Below are positions 1-11,464 of a stretch of DNA of 64,000 nucleotides, piece by piece. The DNA is taken from NCBI GenBank assembly GCA_033085395.1, contig JANQBS010000019.1:62001-126000 (forward strand), in the 5' to 3' direction. Under the pieces are notes generated by a model that saw only the letters and a program-made list of their open reading frames with translations, made no database searches and had not been told where the DNA came from. This DNA comes from Xanthoparmelia taractica (lineage: Eukaryota > Ascomycota > Lecanoromycetes > Lecanorales > Parmeliaceae). Position 1 is the stretch's first letter. The number at the start of each line of letters is the position of its first letter. Made by a program: the position numbers and the translations under genes.

Positions 1-3000
1 TCAATCACGGTCGAAAGGAAACACCTTATACTTGATATACTACTCTGTGGTGGTGCTTGTGGTGATCCAGTTGCTGAGGTTCTTATCCGAGTCGTTAGAA
101 CCGGTCACCGCCGTATTGCCCAAATGCTGATCGCTCATGGTGCTTCTTTGACCTACAATGGAGCAGCTGCTATGAAACAAGCTGTGGCGGCACGGGATGT
201 GAGGATGCTCACTACGCTATCTTTGGGAACGATTTCCAGTAGTAGTGCCTCGGACGTATTCGCGGAGATCCCTCAGCCATTCACCGCAAGCCAGACATAC
301 AGCATGATGTCAACGCTTATCTCCAAAGGTGCAGGGGGCTCCCCTGGCCAATGCCCTTGTCAGTGCGGTGCAACAAAAGCTTGAGGCTATTACGGTCTTG
401 CTTTTGGATCACAAAGCTAATGCAGATTACAATGATGCACAAGCCCTTCAGATTGCCGCAACTGCAGGCGATCTAGATACCGTCAAACTGATCTTGAAAA
501 AGGGAAAGCCACAGCCCCAGTCCATGCGCTACGTCCTACCTCTGGTCCCACCCGGTCCACCACGACTCAGATACGATATGACAAAGTCCATCATTGATGC
601 GGCGTCAACAGCGGGCATCCCTACACCGCTCCTTGACACTGCTCTGATGGCGGCTGTAGATACCCAGTTCCCGCAAATCGACCTAGACTATATCAATCTT
701 GTCGTCGAGGCTGGCGCAGACGTCAATTGCTTGGGAGGAAAATCTCTTCAGATTGCTGCGAGAAGAGGGTCCATAGAATTACTTGAGCTCCTCGTAAGGA
801 GTGCACCGCAGCCTTCGTCCCTTACCTCAGCGGTACCAGTCGCTATGAGACTCCTGGGATCTGGCCTGAGAATGAAATTCATGGTGATACTCCTAGACCA
901 TGGAGCACAAGGCCCTGCGGTCGATCAGGCCTTGACCGAAGCAATCGGAGAGGAGCCTCTCGACGAGAATGTGGTATTAAAACCCCTGGAAAAAGCCAAT
1001 GTTGATCATCATCAAGGGCAAGCTCTGTGCAACGCGGTCGGGTGTGCTACCAAAAATATCGTTGCATCGGTTATCGATCTTGGTCATCCAAACCCTCGGT
1101 CACGCTTTGCCGCTCTACTAACCGTACTCGAGCCTACGACTGGAAACAGAACAGCAAAGCTTGACTTGCTGCTTCGTTCTGGCATTGACCAAGAGGGTCT
1201 TGACAAGGCCTTGGTGCAAGAGATCAGCAATTGGTCGAACAGTAACGTATATATCATCAAAAGACTTCTAGATTATGGCACAAGCTGCAGCTATGATGAT
1301 GGGAAGTCATTGGAACTTGCGGTAATCTTAAAGAACAGTCGAGTTCTTAAATGTCTTATCTCCAGAAAATGTGATAGCCGCATTGACAAAAATGTTACCG
1401 CTTACTAGATACAACAACGATCCGAATACGAGATGTGCTTGTATGGCCCTTCTACTGATTGGTGGTGCGAAAGGTGATCAGATTAGCCGCGAATTGGTCT
1501 ACGAGATTTGCAGCTCTCAGGAATGCGACCCCCAACTTATCAAGCTAATGATCGACCATGGTGCAAAAGTCGACTATTCGGAGGGACAAGCTCTCAAATA
1601 CGCCGTCTCAATGCCTACGAAGAAGGAAGTCTTAGAACTCTTGTTGGAGGGTAAAGGTGCAACAACGATTCTGTCATCGCTTATTCCTCTTGCCAGGAAT
1701 CACACGCAAGAGACTAGGCCTCAAAAACTTCAAATGCTTCTTGAAAAGGGTGCGCGAGGGACACAAGTCCATAATGCACTTATAGATGCAGTGAAACAGG
1801 GACCATCTGCGCAACCAACCATCGACATGTTGTTGCATTATGATGCCTCTGTCAACTACCGAGGTGCTGAAGCCATAAAGATTGCTGCCGCGGCAGGTCA
1901 TTCGTCCATCCTAGACTGCCTGCTGCAGAGGAATCCCGATTCTGAACACCTGCCCGAAGCTCTCAAACTTGCAATGCAGCCGCCAGCTGTGCAGTCTAGC
2001 ACAAAAGATCCGGTTCGATTCCAGTCTGTGCGGCTGCTCACCCGTGCTGGAGTCGTCAAATCAGAATTCATACATCGTGCGCTGACACAGGCGGTCCGCG
2101 AGAAGGACCATGCCCTTGTCGAGCACCTAATCAAAAGCGGTGGGGATCCGAACTTCCTGGATGGCAGATGCCTTGTCACAGCAACGGAACAAGCTGACAT
2201 CGAGTCTCTCATACTATTGGCGAGAAGCAAACCCTCGTCCGCGGCTTTCTCAGCGGCTTTCACGGCGAGGCCAACTTCCGTTGACAGATGGCGAGGCGAA
2301 CCTGAGTTGCTGCTCAACATCGACAAGATCCTCATTGATGGAAGGGCCAATGGCCCTGCGGTTGATCATGTCTTCCTCAGTGCACTGAGATCCTCCGATC
2401 CTGCTAGCAATCACTTTGTAGACATGGTCTTTGCACGGCCTGCATCCTTGAATATCAACTTCGACGATGGAAAAAGCCTTTGTGCGGCAGTGAAGAAAGA
2501 TCTGTATGAACTTGTTAAAACCTTATTAGTCCAAAAGCCGAATCGACGGACTTTGTGCTCCGCATTCATGGCTGTCTTTGAGTCTCACGCACCAGAGAAA
2601 AATCTCATCAGTCTATCAAAACTATTCTTGGAACGGTCAGAATCAAGCAAAATATTATATTTTGAACAAGACGACCCTTTGACAAGTCCTTTGTACCAGA
2701 CTCTACACCGACATCCTGAGAAGCCGCTACTGTTGCAATATCTTCTCGATAGCGGGTGCCCCCCTGACTCCCGATTTATGTGGGAGTTCAACCCTGAGAT
2801 TGGCGCGGAGGAGACTTCTGCATTGCTTTGGCTTCTCTGTCAAGCACAAGAAGACCAGCAGACTGAAAAGCACACAGTTGCAATCTTGCTGGAACGAGGA
2901 GGTCGGTACAGCCCATCCCCACAACAACTTCATCCCACTCACGGAGATCTGTGCGATAGCTGATCCTAACTTTCGAACAACCGGCTCTGGTAACAGCCCA

Positions 3001-4224
3001 TTGATCATAGCAGCAGAGTCGTGCCAACCAGATATAATCTTGCGACTTCTGCAGGCGCATGCCAACCCAAATGTCGAGGATAATTCGGGTAGGACCCCAT
3101 TGCAATGTGCCACTAAAGTAGGAAGCTTCGAGAGCATGAAACATCTACTCGACTTCGCAGCGAAACCTGACGATGAGTCTTTGCATGTTGCAGCAAGACT
3201 GACGAAAGCCTCATTGGTGAAGCTGCTCCTTGACCATGGCGCGTCGGTCAATTCACCGGGCATTTATACTTGCGATTACAGGACCCCACTCGGCGAATTA
3301 TGCCGCCGTAGCAATCCACTTAAAGATCCAGCGCAGTTGAAGGACACCTTGAATCTTTTCACTGAAGCGCAGCCTGACTTTGCGAAGCTCAGCAACAACA
3401 AATCCCTCGTGTTTCTAGCCTTAGACAATGATCTCCCTTTCGCAATGACCACTGCACTCCTCAAAACCATTCGATTCCTGCGGGACAACCTCAATGCCGA
3501 CTTCAACATCTTTCGCGAACAGGGCGGGGCCTGCTACAGCCTCACCACGTACGTCCGACACTTCAAATGCAGTAATCCCTCGTCCCTCGACAGCAAACGT
3601 CGGTGCTGCAACCTTGATACTTGTCCCGCCCCAGCCTTGGAGAAGCTTCTGCGAGAACTCGGGTGTCGTAATCGATTCTGGGTTGACACAGCCGGCGCCA
3701 ACCAGCCGCCAGGCGTGTGCGGCCCTCCAGCTCACATAGTCGAAGAGCAAAAAAGAGTTGAGAGGGAGCGCAAGATGCAGGAGCAGCAAGCCCGCTTACG
3801 TGCAGAGGAAAGGGCTCGGCAAGAAGGAATTCAAACGGATCTTAACCGGGCAGCTGAAGCTGAACAAAGGCGAGAAAGGAAGCGCATGGCCTTAGTTGAG
3901 GAGAGACGACAGGCGGATACAAATGAGGAGAGACGTCGCTTAGAGCTTCTGGAAGAAATAAGGCAGGCGGATGCCATGGAGGAAAGACGCAAGTTGGCGG
4001 CCGTTCGAGCCGAAGAGAATGCTCAGAAGGAGAGGAAACGAAGGGAGTTAATGGAGCAGCAGGATCGGGCACGGCTGGCACGGACCGAAGAGGAAAGACA
4101 TATGAAGCGAAAGAACGACGTTGAAGCGGCAGCGATGGAGAGAAAGGCCAAGGTCACGACCGGGGTGCTGAGGGAGAAGAAGAGAATGATCGATAGTGTT
4201 AACGAGATGGTGCAGCAAGCCTAA
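1..4224 (+). CDS. Large ankyrin-repeat protein with C-terminal coiled coil; 5' partial, interrupted by three frameshifts
   Basis: The reading frame is open from the first base, so the gene starts outside the window. It runs in four pieces: 1-~331 (frame 1), ~331-1380 (frame 2), ~1380-2900 (frame 3), and ~2900-4224 (frame 1). Ankyrin homology is continuous across each switch, and no intron with usable borders explains them. The repeats are a composite of about two ankyrin units with recurring phrases such as LLDHGA, VNYRGAEA and GQALKYA. More canonical ankyrin repeats lie near 2980-3260, e.g. SGRTPLQCA and LLLDHGASVN. The last ~150 residues (from about 3740) are a highly charged E/R/K coiled coil. 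This arrangement resembles fungal ankyrin proteins whose N-terminus, here missing, often holds a NACHT-type ATPase; that part is inference. Function is unknown; ankyrin arrays usually mediate protein binding. The gene may be a recent pseudogene, or the shifts may be sequencing errors. Confidence 0.75.
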
Positions 4225-5187
4225 ATTTCAGGGGTTCGGAGCCAGGCGGTCGGTAGAATAATAGGAGAAGTTGGAGAGGGCGGGCGATTGTTGACGTGAG
4301 TCACATAAAGAAGTGTTATGATCCTCAACGTTTGGTTGATGGTCAGGAATGATCCATTGTCCGCATCAGAGGACTCGAGCCCCAATGTAAAGATTCTGTC
4401 CGCACCGCAGCTCGAATGTTCTTCGTCTCTGCGAATCGCTTCTTCATATGATGCATAGGCACCTGAAGCACCTGTAGTGCTTATCTTCTCCCTTTTCCCC
4501 CTCCCTTTTTCCCTAGACCCAAAGCGCTTTGAATTTTGATCATGGAAAGGGAGGAGACGCTTATGAGAGCACTGAATCGCCGACGTACTCTAGAACCCCA
4601 GCGCCAGAGACAAACCTTGCCAAACATCTCGAAGCTAATTCTACGGAGCCATGGTGCTAATCCTCAAGTATTTAGACCTATGGTCGATGCCATTCAGTTG
4701 ATGGCATGATGGTACGACCTCAATGATGAAAGGTTTCTGAATGATTTTGGTCACATGAGCCGCCGTCTAACGGCTCGTCTCGATGAAATATTCGATATCT
4801 TCATACGTCTTCCACACACGGCAGCGGGCTCCAATGAGACGGCAGCAAGGTCCAGTACAGTAACTAGTGTGCTTCAATGACTTGCCTGTCTTCCGTTTAA
4901 AGACCAACTACCTTTAAAGCAGCTGTAGAGAGGTTTCAATCTTCAAACAACTCAAGTATATATGACTGGCTCAGCTTCTTACGTCTGCGGTTAAGAGATG
5001 TAGATGCAAAGTCCGTTCTTTAGATATCAGCTCTTGTGCTTAGGAATCTTCAGCCCTATAGAAAATTGAACTACTGTACTTACGGCAGATGGTTTCAAGA
5101 AAGAGTCGTCGGCGCAATGCGCGAATTCCAAACGAGCCACATCTGACTGTTTTCGACCCGGCTGAGGCCATCGCCATGCACCTATGA
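4225..5187. other. Spacer between the ankyrin gene and thioredoxin reductase
   Basis: No intact gene is seen here. The stretch holds the 3' flank of the ankyrin gene, a decayed ankyrin-like fragment at 4542-4880 (listed separately), and the upstream region of the thioredoxin reductase gene. Confidence 0.6.
4542..4880 (+). pseudogene. Ankyrin-like gene scrap with an in-frame stop
   Basis: From an ATG at 4542 a frame encodes 55 residues up to TGA at 4707-4709, then stays open in the same frame for another 56 codons to a TGA at 4878. The end of the first half (LILRSHGANPQVFRPMVDAI) has the spacing of an ankyrin second helix and resembles units of the gene just upstream. The second half is hydrophilic with no recognised motif. 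It is most simply a decayed duplicate or tail piece of the neighbouring ankyrin gene. The similarity is short, so confidence is limited. Confidence 0.35.
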
Positions 5188-5208
5188 TACTCAGCTTGGA
5201 TCCAAGGC

Positions 5209-5214
5209 TATAAA
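5209..5214 (+). promoter_or_regulatory. TATA-like box upstream of thioredoxin reductase
   Basis: TATAAA lies about 215 bp before the first ATG of the thioredoxin reductase gene. It is followed by a long C/T-rich stretch (about 5220-5420), which is common just upstream of well-expressed genes in filamentous fungi. Confidence 0.35.
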
Positions 5215-5427
5215 GCCATCGTCCTCCTCCCATTTCCCCGTCTCCACCCCACAACCACCATCCTGTTTTCCAAAACCTTCCACCGCTTCTCCTCCCTCCC
5301 CCTCCGCTCCAGCCTCCCCCTCACCCTCGCAGCAGCTGGCTCCTTCCAAACCAAAACCGCCCCACCCTCTACCTCCCTCCCAGTCCTTACCGCTCCCCTG
5401 TCCAGCTCCGCCTCAAAACCCCGAACC

Positions 5428-6483
5428 ATGCACTCCAAAGTCATCATAATCGGTTCCGGCCCCGCCGCCCACACCGCCGCCGTCTACCTCTCACGCGCGG
5501 AGCTGAAACCTGTATTATACGAAGGGATGCTGGCAAACGGCATAGCCGCGGGCGGGCAATTGACCACGACGACGGACGTGGAAAATTACCCAGGATTCCC
5601 GGGCGGCATAGGGGGTTCGGAGCTGATGGATGCCATGCGTGCGCAATCGGAGCGGTTCGGCACCAAGATCATTTCGGAAACGATAGAAAAAGTCGACCTG
5701 TCAAGCCGGCCCTTCAAACTCTGGCCCGAGTATACAGACGAGCCCGTCACCGCCTCGGCCGTCATAATCGCCACGGGGGCCTCCGCGCGACGCCTCAACC
5801 TGCCGGGCGAAGACAAGTACTGGCAAAACGGCATCTCGGCCTGCGCCGTCTGCGACGGCGCCGTGCCCATATTCCGGCAGAAACCCCTCGTCGTCATCGG
5901 CGGCGGCGACTCGGCGGCCGAGGAAGCAATGTTCCTGGCCAAATACGGCAGCCACGTCACCGTGCTCGTGCGCAAAGACAAGCTGAGAGCCAGCAAGACG
6001 ATGGCGAAGCGCTTACTCGCGCACCCGAAAGTGACGGTGCGATACAACACCGTCGCCACCGAGGTGACGGGCGAGCAGAAAGAGCACGGACTGATGACGG
6101 GGTTGCGTCTCCGCAACGTCGTCACGGGCGAGGAATCGACCGTGGACGCCAACGGGCTCTTCTACGCCGTCGGACACGACCCGGCGACGGCAATGTTCAA
6201 AGGCGTCCTCGACACGGACGCAGAAAACTACATCGTCACGAAGCCCGGGACCAGCTATACGAATATCGCGGGGGTGTTTGCGGCGGGTGATGTGCAGGAT
6301 AAGCGGTACCGGCAGGCGATTACGAGCGCGGGGAGCGGGTGCGTGGCGGCGTTGGAGGCGGAGAAGTTTCTGGCCGAGATGGAGGATGAGGAGGATGTGA
6401 AGGGGGGCATTGAGGGGGAGAACCAGGCGGAGAAACCGACGAATGCGGAGGCGCCCGAGTATAGGAGTAATCCTTTGCTTTAG
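5428..6483 (+). CDS. TRR1: Thioredoxin reductase (NADPH, FAD), low-molecular-weight type
   Basis: A 351-residue, intronless protein that reduces thioredoxin with NADPH through FAD and a redox dithiol. Visible motifs are the N-terminal FAD-binding GSGPAA (about residue 9), the active-site CAVC (139-142) followed by DGA, the NADPH-binding GGGDSAAEE (158-166), and the C-terminal FAD motif GVFAAGDVQDKRYRQA. Length fits fungal TRR1 plus a ~30-residue acidic tail. The ATG at 5428 is the first in frame, and MHSKVIIIGSG matches the usual cytosolic start. The same frame is open upstream to 5188 without an ATG and would encode an R/S/L-rich leader resembling a mitochondrial presequence (see findings). 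The gene converges on the CAP-Gly gene, 311 bp downstream. Confidence 0.96.
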   Translation: MHSKVIIIGSGPAAHTAAVYLSRAELKPVLYEGMLANGIAAGGQLTTTTDVENYPGFPGGIGGSELMDAMRAQSERFGTKIISETIEKVDLSSRPFKLWPEYTDEPVTASAVIIATGASARRLNLPGEDKYWQNGISACAVCDGAVPIFRQKPLVVIGGGDSAAEEAMFLAKYGSHVTVLVRKDKLRASKTMAKRLLAHPKVTVRYNTVATEVTGEQKEHGLMTGLRLRNVVTGEESTVDANGLFYAVGHDPATAMFKGVLDTDAENYIVTKPGTSYTNIAGVFAAGDVQDKRYRQAITSAGSGCVAALEAEKFLAEMEDEEDVKGGIEGENQAEKPTNAEAPEYRSNPLL

Positions 6484-6794
6484 AAGCGGGGGGAGAGGGG
6501 GAAATGAATAGAAAGTGTTACGATGGATTGTATAGACAAAATCGAAGAACTTGGACATTGCTCTCACAGGAAGAACTGTGTGCAATGCAGAGTGATAACG
6601 AGGATATGAAGCATCCATTTAGATTTATACATTAGCAACTAAATAATTCTAGCCAGGACATCGTCCTTGCATGCTAAAATGGTCGTCTCCAGGAAGCCCA
6701 TCACCTGCAACGCTCATCACGCATCCGCCCCCCTCTTCAATTCGTCGTTGAACGGACCAAAAAGGACAAAGATTGAACGATAGAACAACAAGGG
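6484..6794. other. Convergent 3' flanks
   Basis: A 311-bp spacer between the stop codons of thioredoxin reductase (+) and the CAP-Gly gene (-). I see nothing but 3' untranslated sequence. Confidence 0.6.
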
Positions 6795-9434
6795 TTAGTA
6801 CATGTCCTCAAAAGGACAATCCACGCTCTCATGCCCGTCCCTCTCACAAAGCGCACACCACCTCTCCGCGTCAATCACACCGCTCGTCTTCCCCGCCACA
6901 GGACCCTGTTCCATCGGATTCGGCATCGGGTTCGCCTTTGGAGTGATCGCCGGACTCCTGGCTGGACTCAACGGTGCAGGGTAATGATTCGGCTGCGGTG
7001 ACGGTACACCCAGGCCCTTCGGGCCCTCCGTGCCCCTGTCCCGTCCTGGTCGTTGTGAAGGGGGGTCGGGCTTCTGGTTGGATTGATGCTCCGAGGCCTC
7101 GCCGTTGATGGTGGGGCAAGTGAGGATTTCATGACCAAAAGTCTCGCACATGTCGCAGTAGAAGGTGCTGCTATCCGTCATGGTGGTGGAGTGGCTGTCG
7201 CTCTCGGGCATGGATTCGAGGCGGCCGCCTCGATGGTTGTTGTTGTCGGATGTCTGCTCTCGCCAGTCGTCGGAGGGATGTTTGCTCAGGTCTGGCACAT
7301 TGTTGTTGCCCGTAGGCGGTCGTTCAGTGTAGCCGTTACTGCTAGCACTGGCGTGGGCGGCATTTTCGCGCAGCCGTTCAATCTCATGTTCCAACTCCTC
7401 TTCACGGTAGGTCTTTCGGTCGACCAGAGCCTCTAGCTCTTTGACTTCTCGTTCGAGCTTTTCTCTCGCTTGGCGCTCCTCTGCTACCTGGGTATCGCCG
7501 TTACCATTCGCCTGATTCATGCCACTGTGCAGTTGCTTCGAGAGTCGGCGACTCCCAGGCCTCGGACTGCCCATCTCAGGAGCGGCGTCTCGGCTCAGAG
7601 AATGAATTATGGCTTTTAGACCCCTAATTTCGTCGTCTCTCTGCTCTACCTCACGTGATAACCCGCCAGGACTTAGGCCGCCATCCACGTGTGTATTCGC
7701 TCCTTTTAAAGCTGCGGCAGCCTTTTCCTTCTCCTGTCGTAGCTCTGATCGGGTCCTGTCGACTTCTCCCCTTAGGAACTCGACTTCGCCTCTGGCCTCG
7801 GCTTCCCCCCGGCGAGCATCTTCAAGACCTTCTTCAAGCTCTTGGACCAGTTCCTCCAATTGTTTAAGCTGCTGGGCGACGCTTTCTACGTCGTCGCCTC
7901 GATCTTGCAGTTCTCTGATCTCTTGCTTCAGGCCATCGACCTGCTGCTCGTAGATCCGATTGGTTTCATCACTAGTACGCTCTAAGCTGTCAATGGTGTT
8001 TCGAAACTGTGCGCGATGAGCATCGAAATCACTAGTAAGAGTCGCAATCTTTTCGTTTTTTTCTCGCACGAGAGCACGCAAAGACGGTGCATCCAGCTCA
8101 TCAATTCCAGAGCCTCTAGATCTTAATGTGCCAGCGGGGGTCTGCGTCGGAGTCCTCTCCACTGATTGCAACTCCGCGATGCTGTTCTGCATTTCCTCTA
8201 AGGCGAAAGTCTGTTTCTCGAGCTGTCTATCTCGTTCTTGCAGCATCAGCCTGAGTTGCTTGACTTCATCATCATGGTTCGACGCAGGTCGCGAATTGTG
8301 CTGTGTTCCCTGGGCTCCATATGCTATCTTTGCAGTACCAATTGGGGTGTTGTCAAAGTCTTCGTCAAACATCGCTTCGGGCCCCAAGCGGGATTCGCTC
8401 CTTGAATGAGATCGAATATTGCTGGGTGTCTTGGGCGTGGATTTGGCCGTATTAACGACTCTCTTCCCTGGGTCTCCGTCTCTGCCTCCCCTCACACTGG
8501 CCCCAAATCTCGTGGGTGTAGGGCTTGGCGCATATCGTGAACCACCGATTATGCTTTTTGAAAGCTTCGGCGCTCCTAAAGAGGGTCGGCCTGAAGGTGT
8601 AGAGGTAGCATTCTGAGCTTTCCGCAACGGAGATTCTGGTCGAGGTAATGAAGGCCTTGACTTGGCCCTCAAAGGGCTAGGTGCTCGTCCTGGGCCTACG
8701 GATTGACTGAACCTTGATGGCGCTGACGATGTAGGCGTGTTTCGGGTACTAGGGGGAAGGGATGGCGTTGGTGGTGTAAGAGGGGTGGAATCGGCAGAGG
8801 AAGGAGAGACTCGCTTGTAAGCTTTATTGGATGGCAGAAAGATACCGGCGCCGCGTATGGTTGTAGTGAAATACCGTATACTATATCTCGATTAGTTGGT
8901 AATCCTCCGTACAAATTCAAATGAGGCGTACCCATCCACATCTCCATCATTTTTCCCCTTGGCAGCAAATTCCTTGCTGAGCTCTACCCCGGCAAAGTGG
9001 CCCTTCTTGCCCTTGACCTCGCCAATGAATTTGATTGTCCCATGCATCATCCCCGGCACATCCACCATGTCTCCCACCGCCAGATTCTGGTTTGCGAGTT
9101 TGTCATCACTGATAGTCCTGTTGTTGGCGGGCTTGGAAGGATACATGGTGAATGGACTTGATCCTCCTTCAGGCATGGGTGTGTATCCTCCGCTTCCATC
9201 TGCTATCGTGGACGAGCTATCTGGAGCTCCTGCTTGGCTGTAGGAAACTTTGCGATTGAGTGCAAGGTTGCCGCTGGCGCGTTGGCCGGAGAGTTGAGAC
9301 GATGGGAGTGAAGGTCGGGGTGAAGAGGCAAAGCAGGAAGCTAGATTTGGAGAGGAGGCAGTGGTGAGAGTTGTATGTGCTAAAGAAGGACGAGGGCGTC
9401 CGAGTGAGCGGCGAGTCGGTGTTTGCGTTGCCAT
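6795..9434 (-). CDS. CLIP-170-like CAP-Gly microtubule plus-end protein
   Basis: Two exons, 9434-8932 and 8880-6795, separated by a 51-bp intron (8881-8931, branch ACTAATC), encode about 862 residues. The N-terminus is S/P-rich. A CAP-Gly domain follows at about residues 120-190, with the signature GKNDG and, across the splice, GDVDGIRYF; CAP-Gly domains bind tubulin/EB1 C-terminal EEY/F tails. A basic serine-rich linker leads into a long coiled coil (about 350-660). The C-terminus has two zinc knuckles of the form C-x2-C-x3-G-H-x4-C and ends in EDMY. This is the CLIP-170/Tip1/ClipA architecture: a dimeric protein that tracks growing microtubule ends and links them to dynein-dynactin or the cortex. 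The start ATG at 9434 is chosen because upstream codons look untranslated. Confidence 0.9.
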
Positions 9435-11464
9435 TGTTACATTTTTAAAGTCGCGTTTTGAAGGGCTAACTAGGATGCGCTTCGGCTTGTTATCTAATTG
9501 GCTGTCATCCCATGTTTTTTCTTCAAATGCAACATTGGCACATAGCAAACAGCAAATATCTATGACCAAAAATGATGGAACGGAGAAGCTCAAATCATAT
9601 ATAACTATGACAGACTGCTTCAGAATTGAAAGAAAGATCTCTGGAAAAAAACCATCTGCAGGAGACAAATAACGATAGGTCCTCACACGAACCACGTTTC
9701 ATGAGTTTGAAGAACCTTGGGTCTACGTATATAAGCGGCCTCGCGGCCTAACGCCATATCTAAGCAGCCTGATTGGAATGACCGAAGCCCCTTATGCATT
9801 CTATCACACAATAGTGGCACATGGTTTCGGAGCACCCTCTGGTTGCAAGAACATCTTCTATTAATCAATATAAGTGTGAAAGCTATCAGGACACAGTTCA
9901 GAGAATGCTCAGGACTCGTCACAAACCAAGCTAAGAAGAATGCCTTTCACTTCCAAACCTCCAGCTGTCCAGACTCCCAAACCCCAAATCCAACCCCGAT
10001 TAAGCGCTCAATCCCCACTCCCAATTGCTCAATTTCCTGCCCGACCCACTCTGCCGCCCGGATCTTTGCTTCTGTCGCCGCTTGTTCTGACATGACGACA
10101 GCGCCGGCGATTAAACGTAAAGGCGTCGTCACGCCATTTCTCCTCCAGGGACCATGTTTAAGAAGCTGTGAGAGGTGAGGATATAGGCAGATAATCTGCG
10201 GCTTGATAGCACAAATTATTAACATGTTGGGCATTTGCCACCATCAGCTGTGATTGTTGTCCCAGCCGGAAAAATTTGCCGAAGCCTAGGCCGTGGTTAA
10301 GCGTAGATGCGAGAAAGCCCAACACTATCTGAGCTGTACAAACTGGCTATGTGTTTGGTGTTGGTGCCTCGATGGAGGCTTCAGTGGCGTGTGAGGTGAC
10401 TGTCGACTGTGTAGAAGCGCCGAAAATTATCGCTTTCCGGAATGCTGCAAAGATGGTGAGAATCATGACAAGATCATTTCTTGTCCCGCATATGATGGCT
10501 GACTGAGGATCTCGAATAGATGCCATCATGATGTGCAATCTCGTTACCCTGAAAAGAGTGCTTAACGGCCAGAAGGTAATATAAGTGTAGAGACAAGGAG
10601 ACTTTGGTCGTAGATTCTGGTGGAATATTGAGAATGAATGCTTTGGTGTGATCTTCGTTGACGTTCGAGATATCTGTAGCGGAAGAGGGGATGCTCTTAA
10701 AGGTGCTGCGGGAATTAGAAGATTGACAATAGGACAGTCAGGCTTTTACAAAGACCTGAAAGGCATAGCTGGTCGATGTTGACATCATCATTGTTGTATT
10801 ATGTCGGCAATGGTAGGGTAGTACGGATGGTCGATGGCGTGGTAAAGATGGTATGCCAGCGACACGGGTTCTGGCTTCCTATCGGAATCTAGTTTATTGC
10901 AGTCTCCAGCTTCCGTCGCCATGGTCATGAACTTTATTGACCGACGCCAGTGAGGAGTGCTAGAGAGGTTGACCAGACGGTTGAGACATCTGCGAGAGAG
11001 TCGGAGGCAATACTTATGTCGAAGTCGTCGACTGTTAGTCTGCCAAGATCCTGAATTCTGCAGGCTTATAGTGAATGTCATCTGAATCGTGTTGATGCCT
11101 GCGATGATAGTAATTCTGAGCTAGGATGATGTTACAGCAGGTGCCTGTGGCTCGCTGGAGGAGGCGAACAGTGGATGCAGCCAAGTTGTCGCAAAGTAAC
11201 CGGAATGTGAAGGTAGGCACTGGTGGGTGCATCCGGTTAAGGCACGAATTGAAAGCCATCACGAGGTCGAGGCAATGAATTTAGAGACGATGAGAGCCGG
11301 CTATCGGCGAATCAGGCGTCCTGTGGCGAGCGGTGCTGATGCGGATGTGGATAATGGAGGTTGTGCTGATCGAGGTGGCCGCAGATTAAATTTGATGCGC
11401 GACGAACAGTAACAGATAGCGCTGGCCGGAACAGATCTCGACGTAGGTGGTAGGAAGAAGGCCT
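9435..11464. other. Gene-poor region with no supported gene
   Basis: About 2 kb with only short, uncharacteristic frames. The best is a minus-strand 95-codon frame at 9947-10234, whose last 48 codons follow an internal ATG and read like a compact amphipathic peptide; I cannot recognise it. No repeats or transposon ends were seen. Confidence 0.5.

Noticed and set aside
2005..2030. GGTTCGATTCC resembling a tRNA B box
   Set aside because: It is inside ankyrin coding sequence, and no matching A box or acceptor stem is found at proper spacing.
2727..3263. Minus-strand frames inside the ankyrin gene
   Set aside because: Antisense shadows of ankyrin coding sequence.
6013..6618. Long minus-strand frame opposite thioredoxin reductase
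   Set aside because: GC-rich coding DNA keeps the complementary frame open; there is no start context or family similarity.
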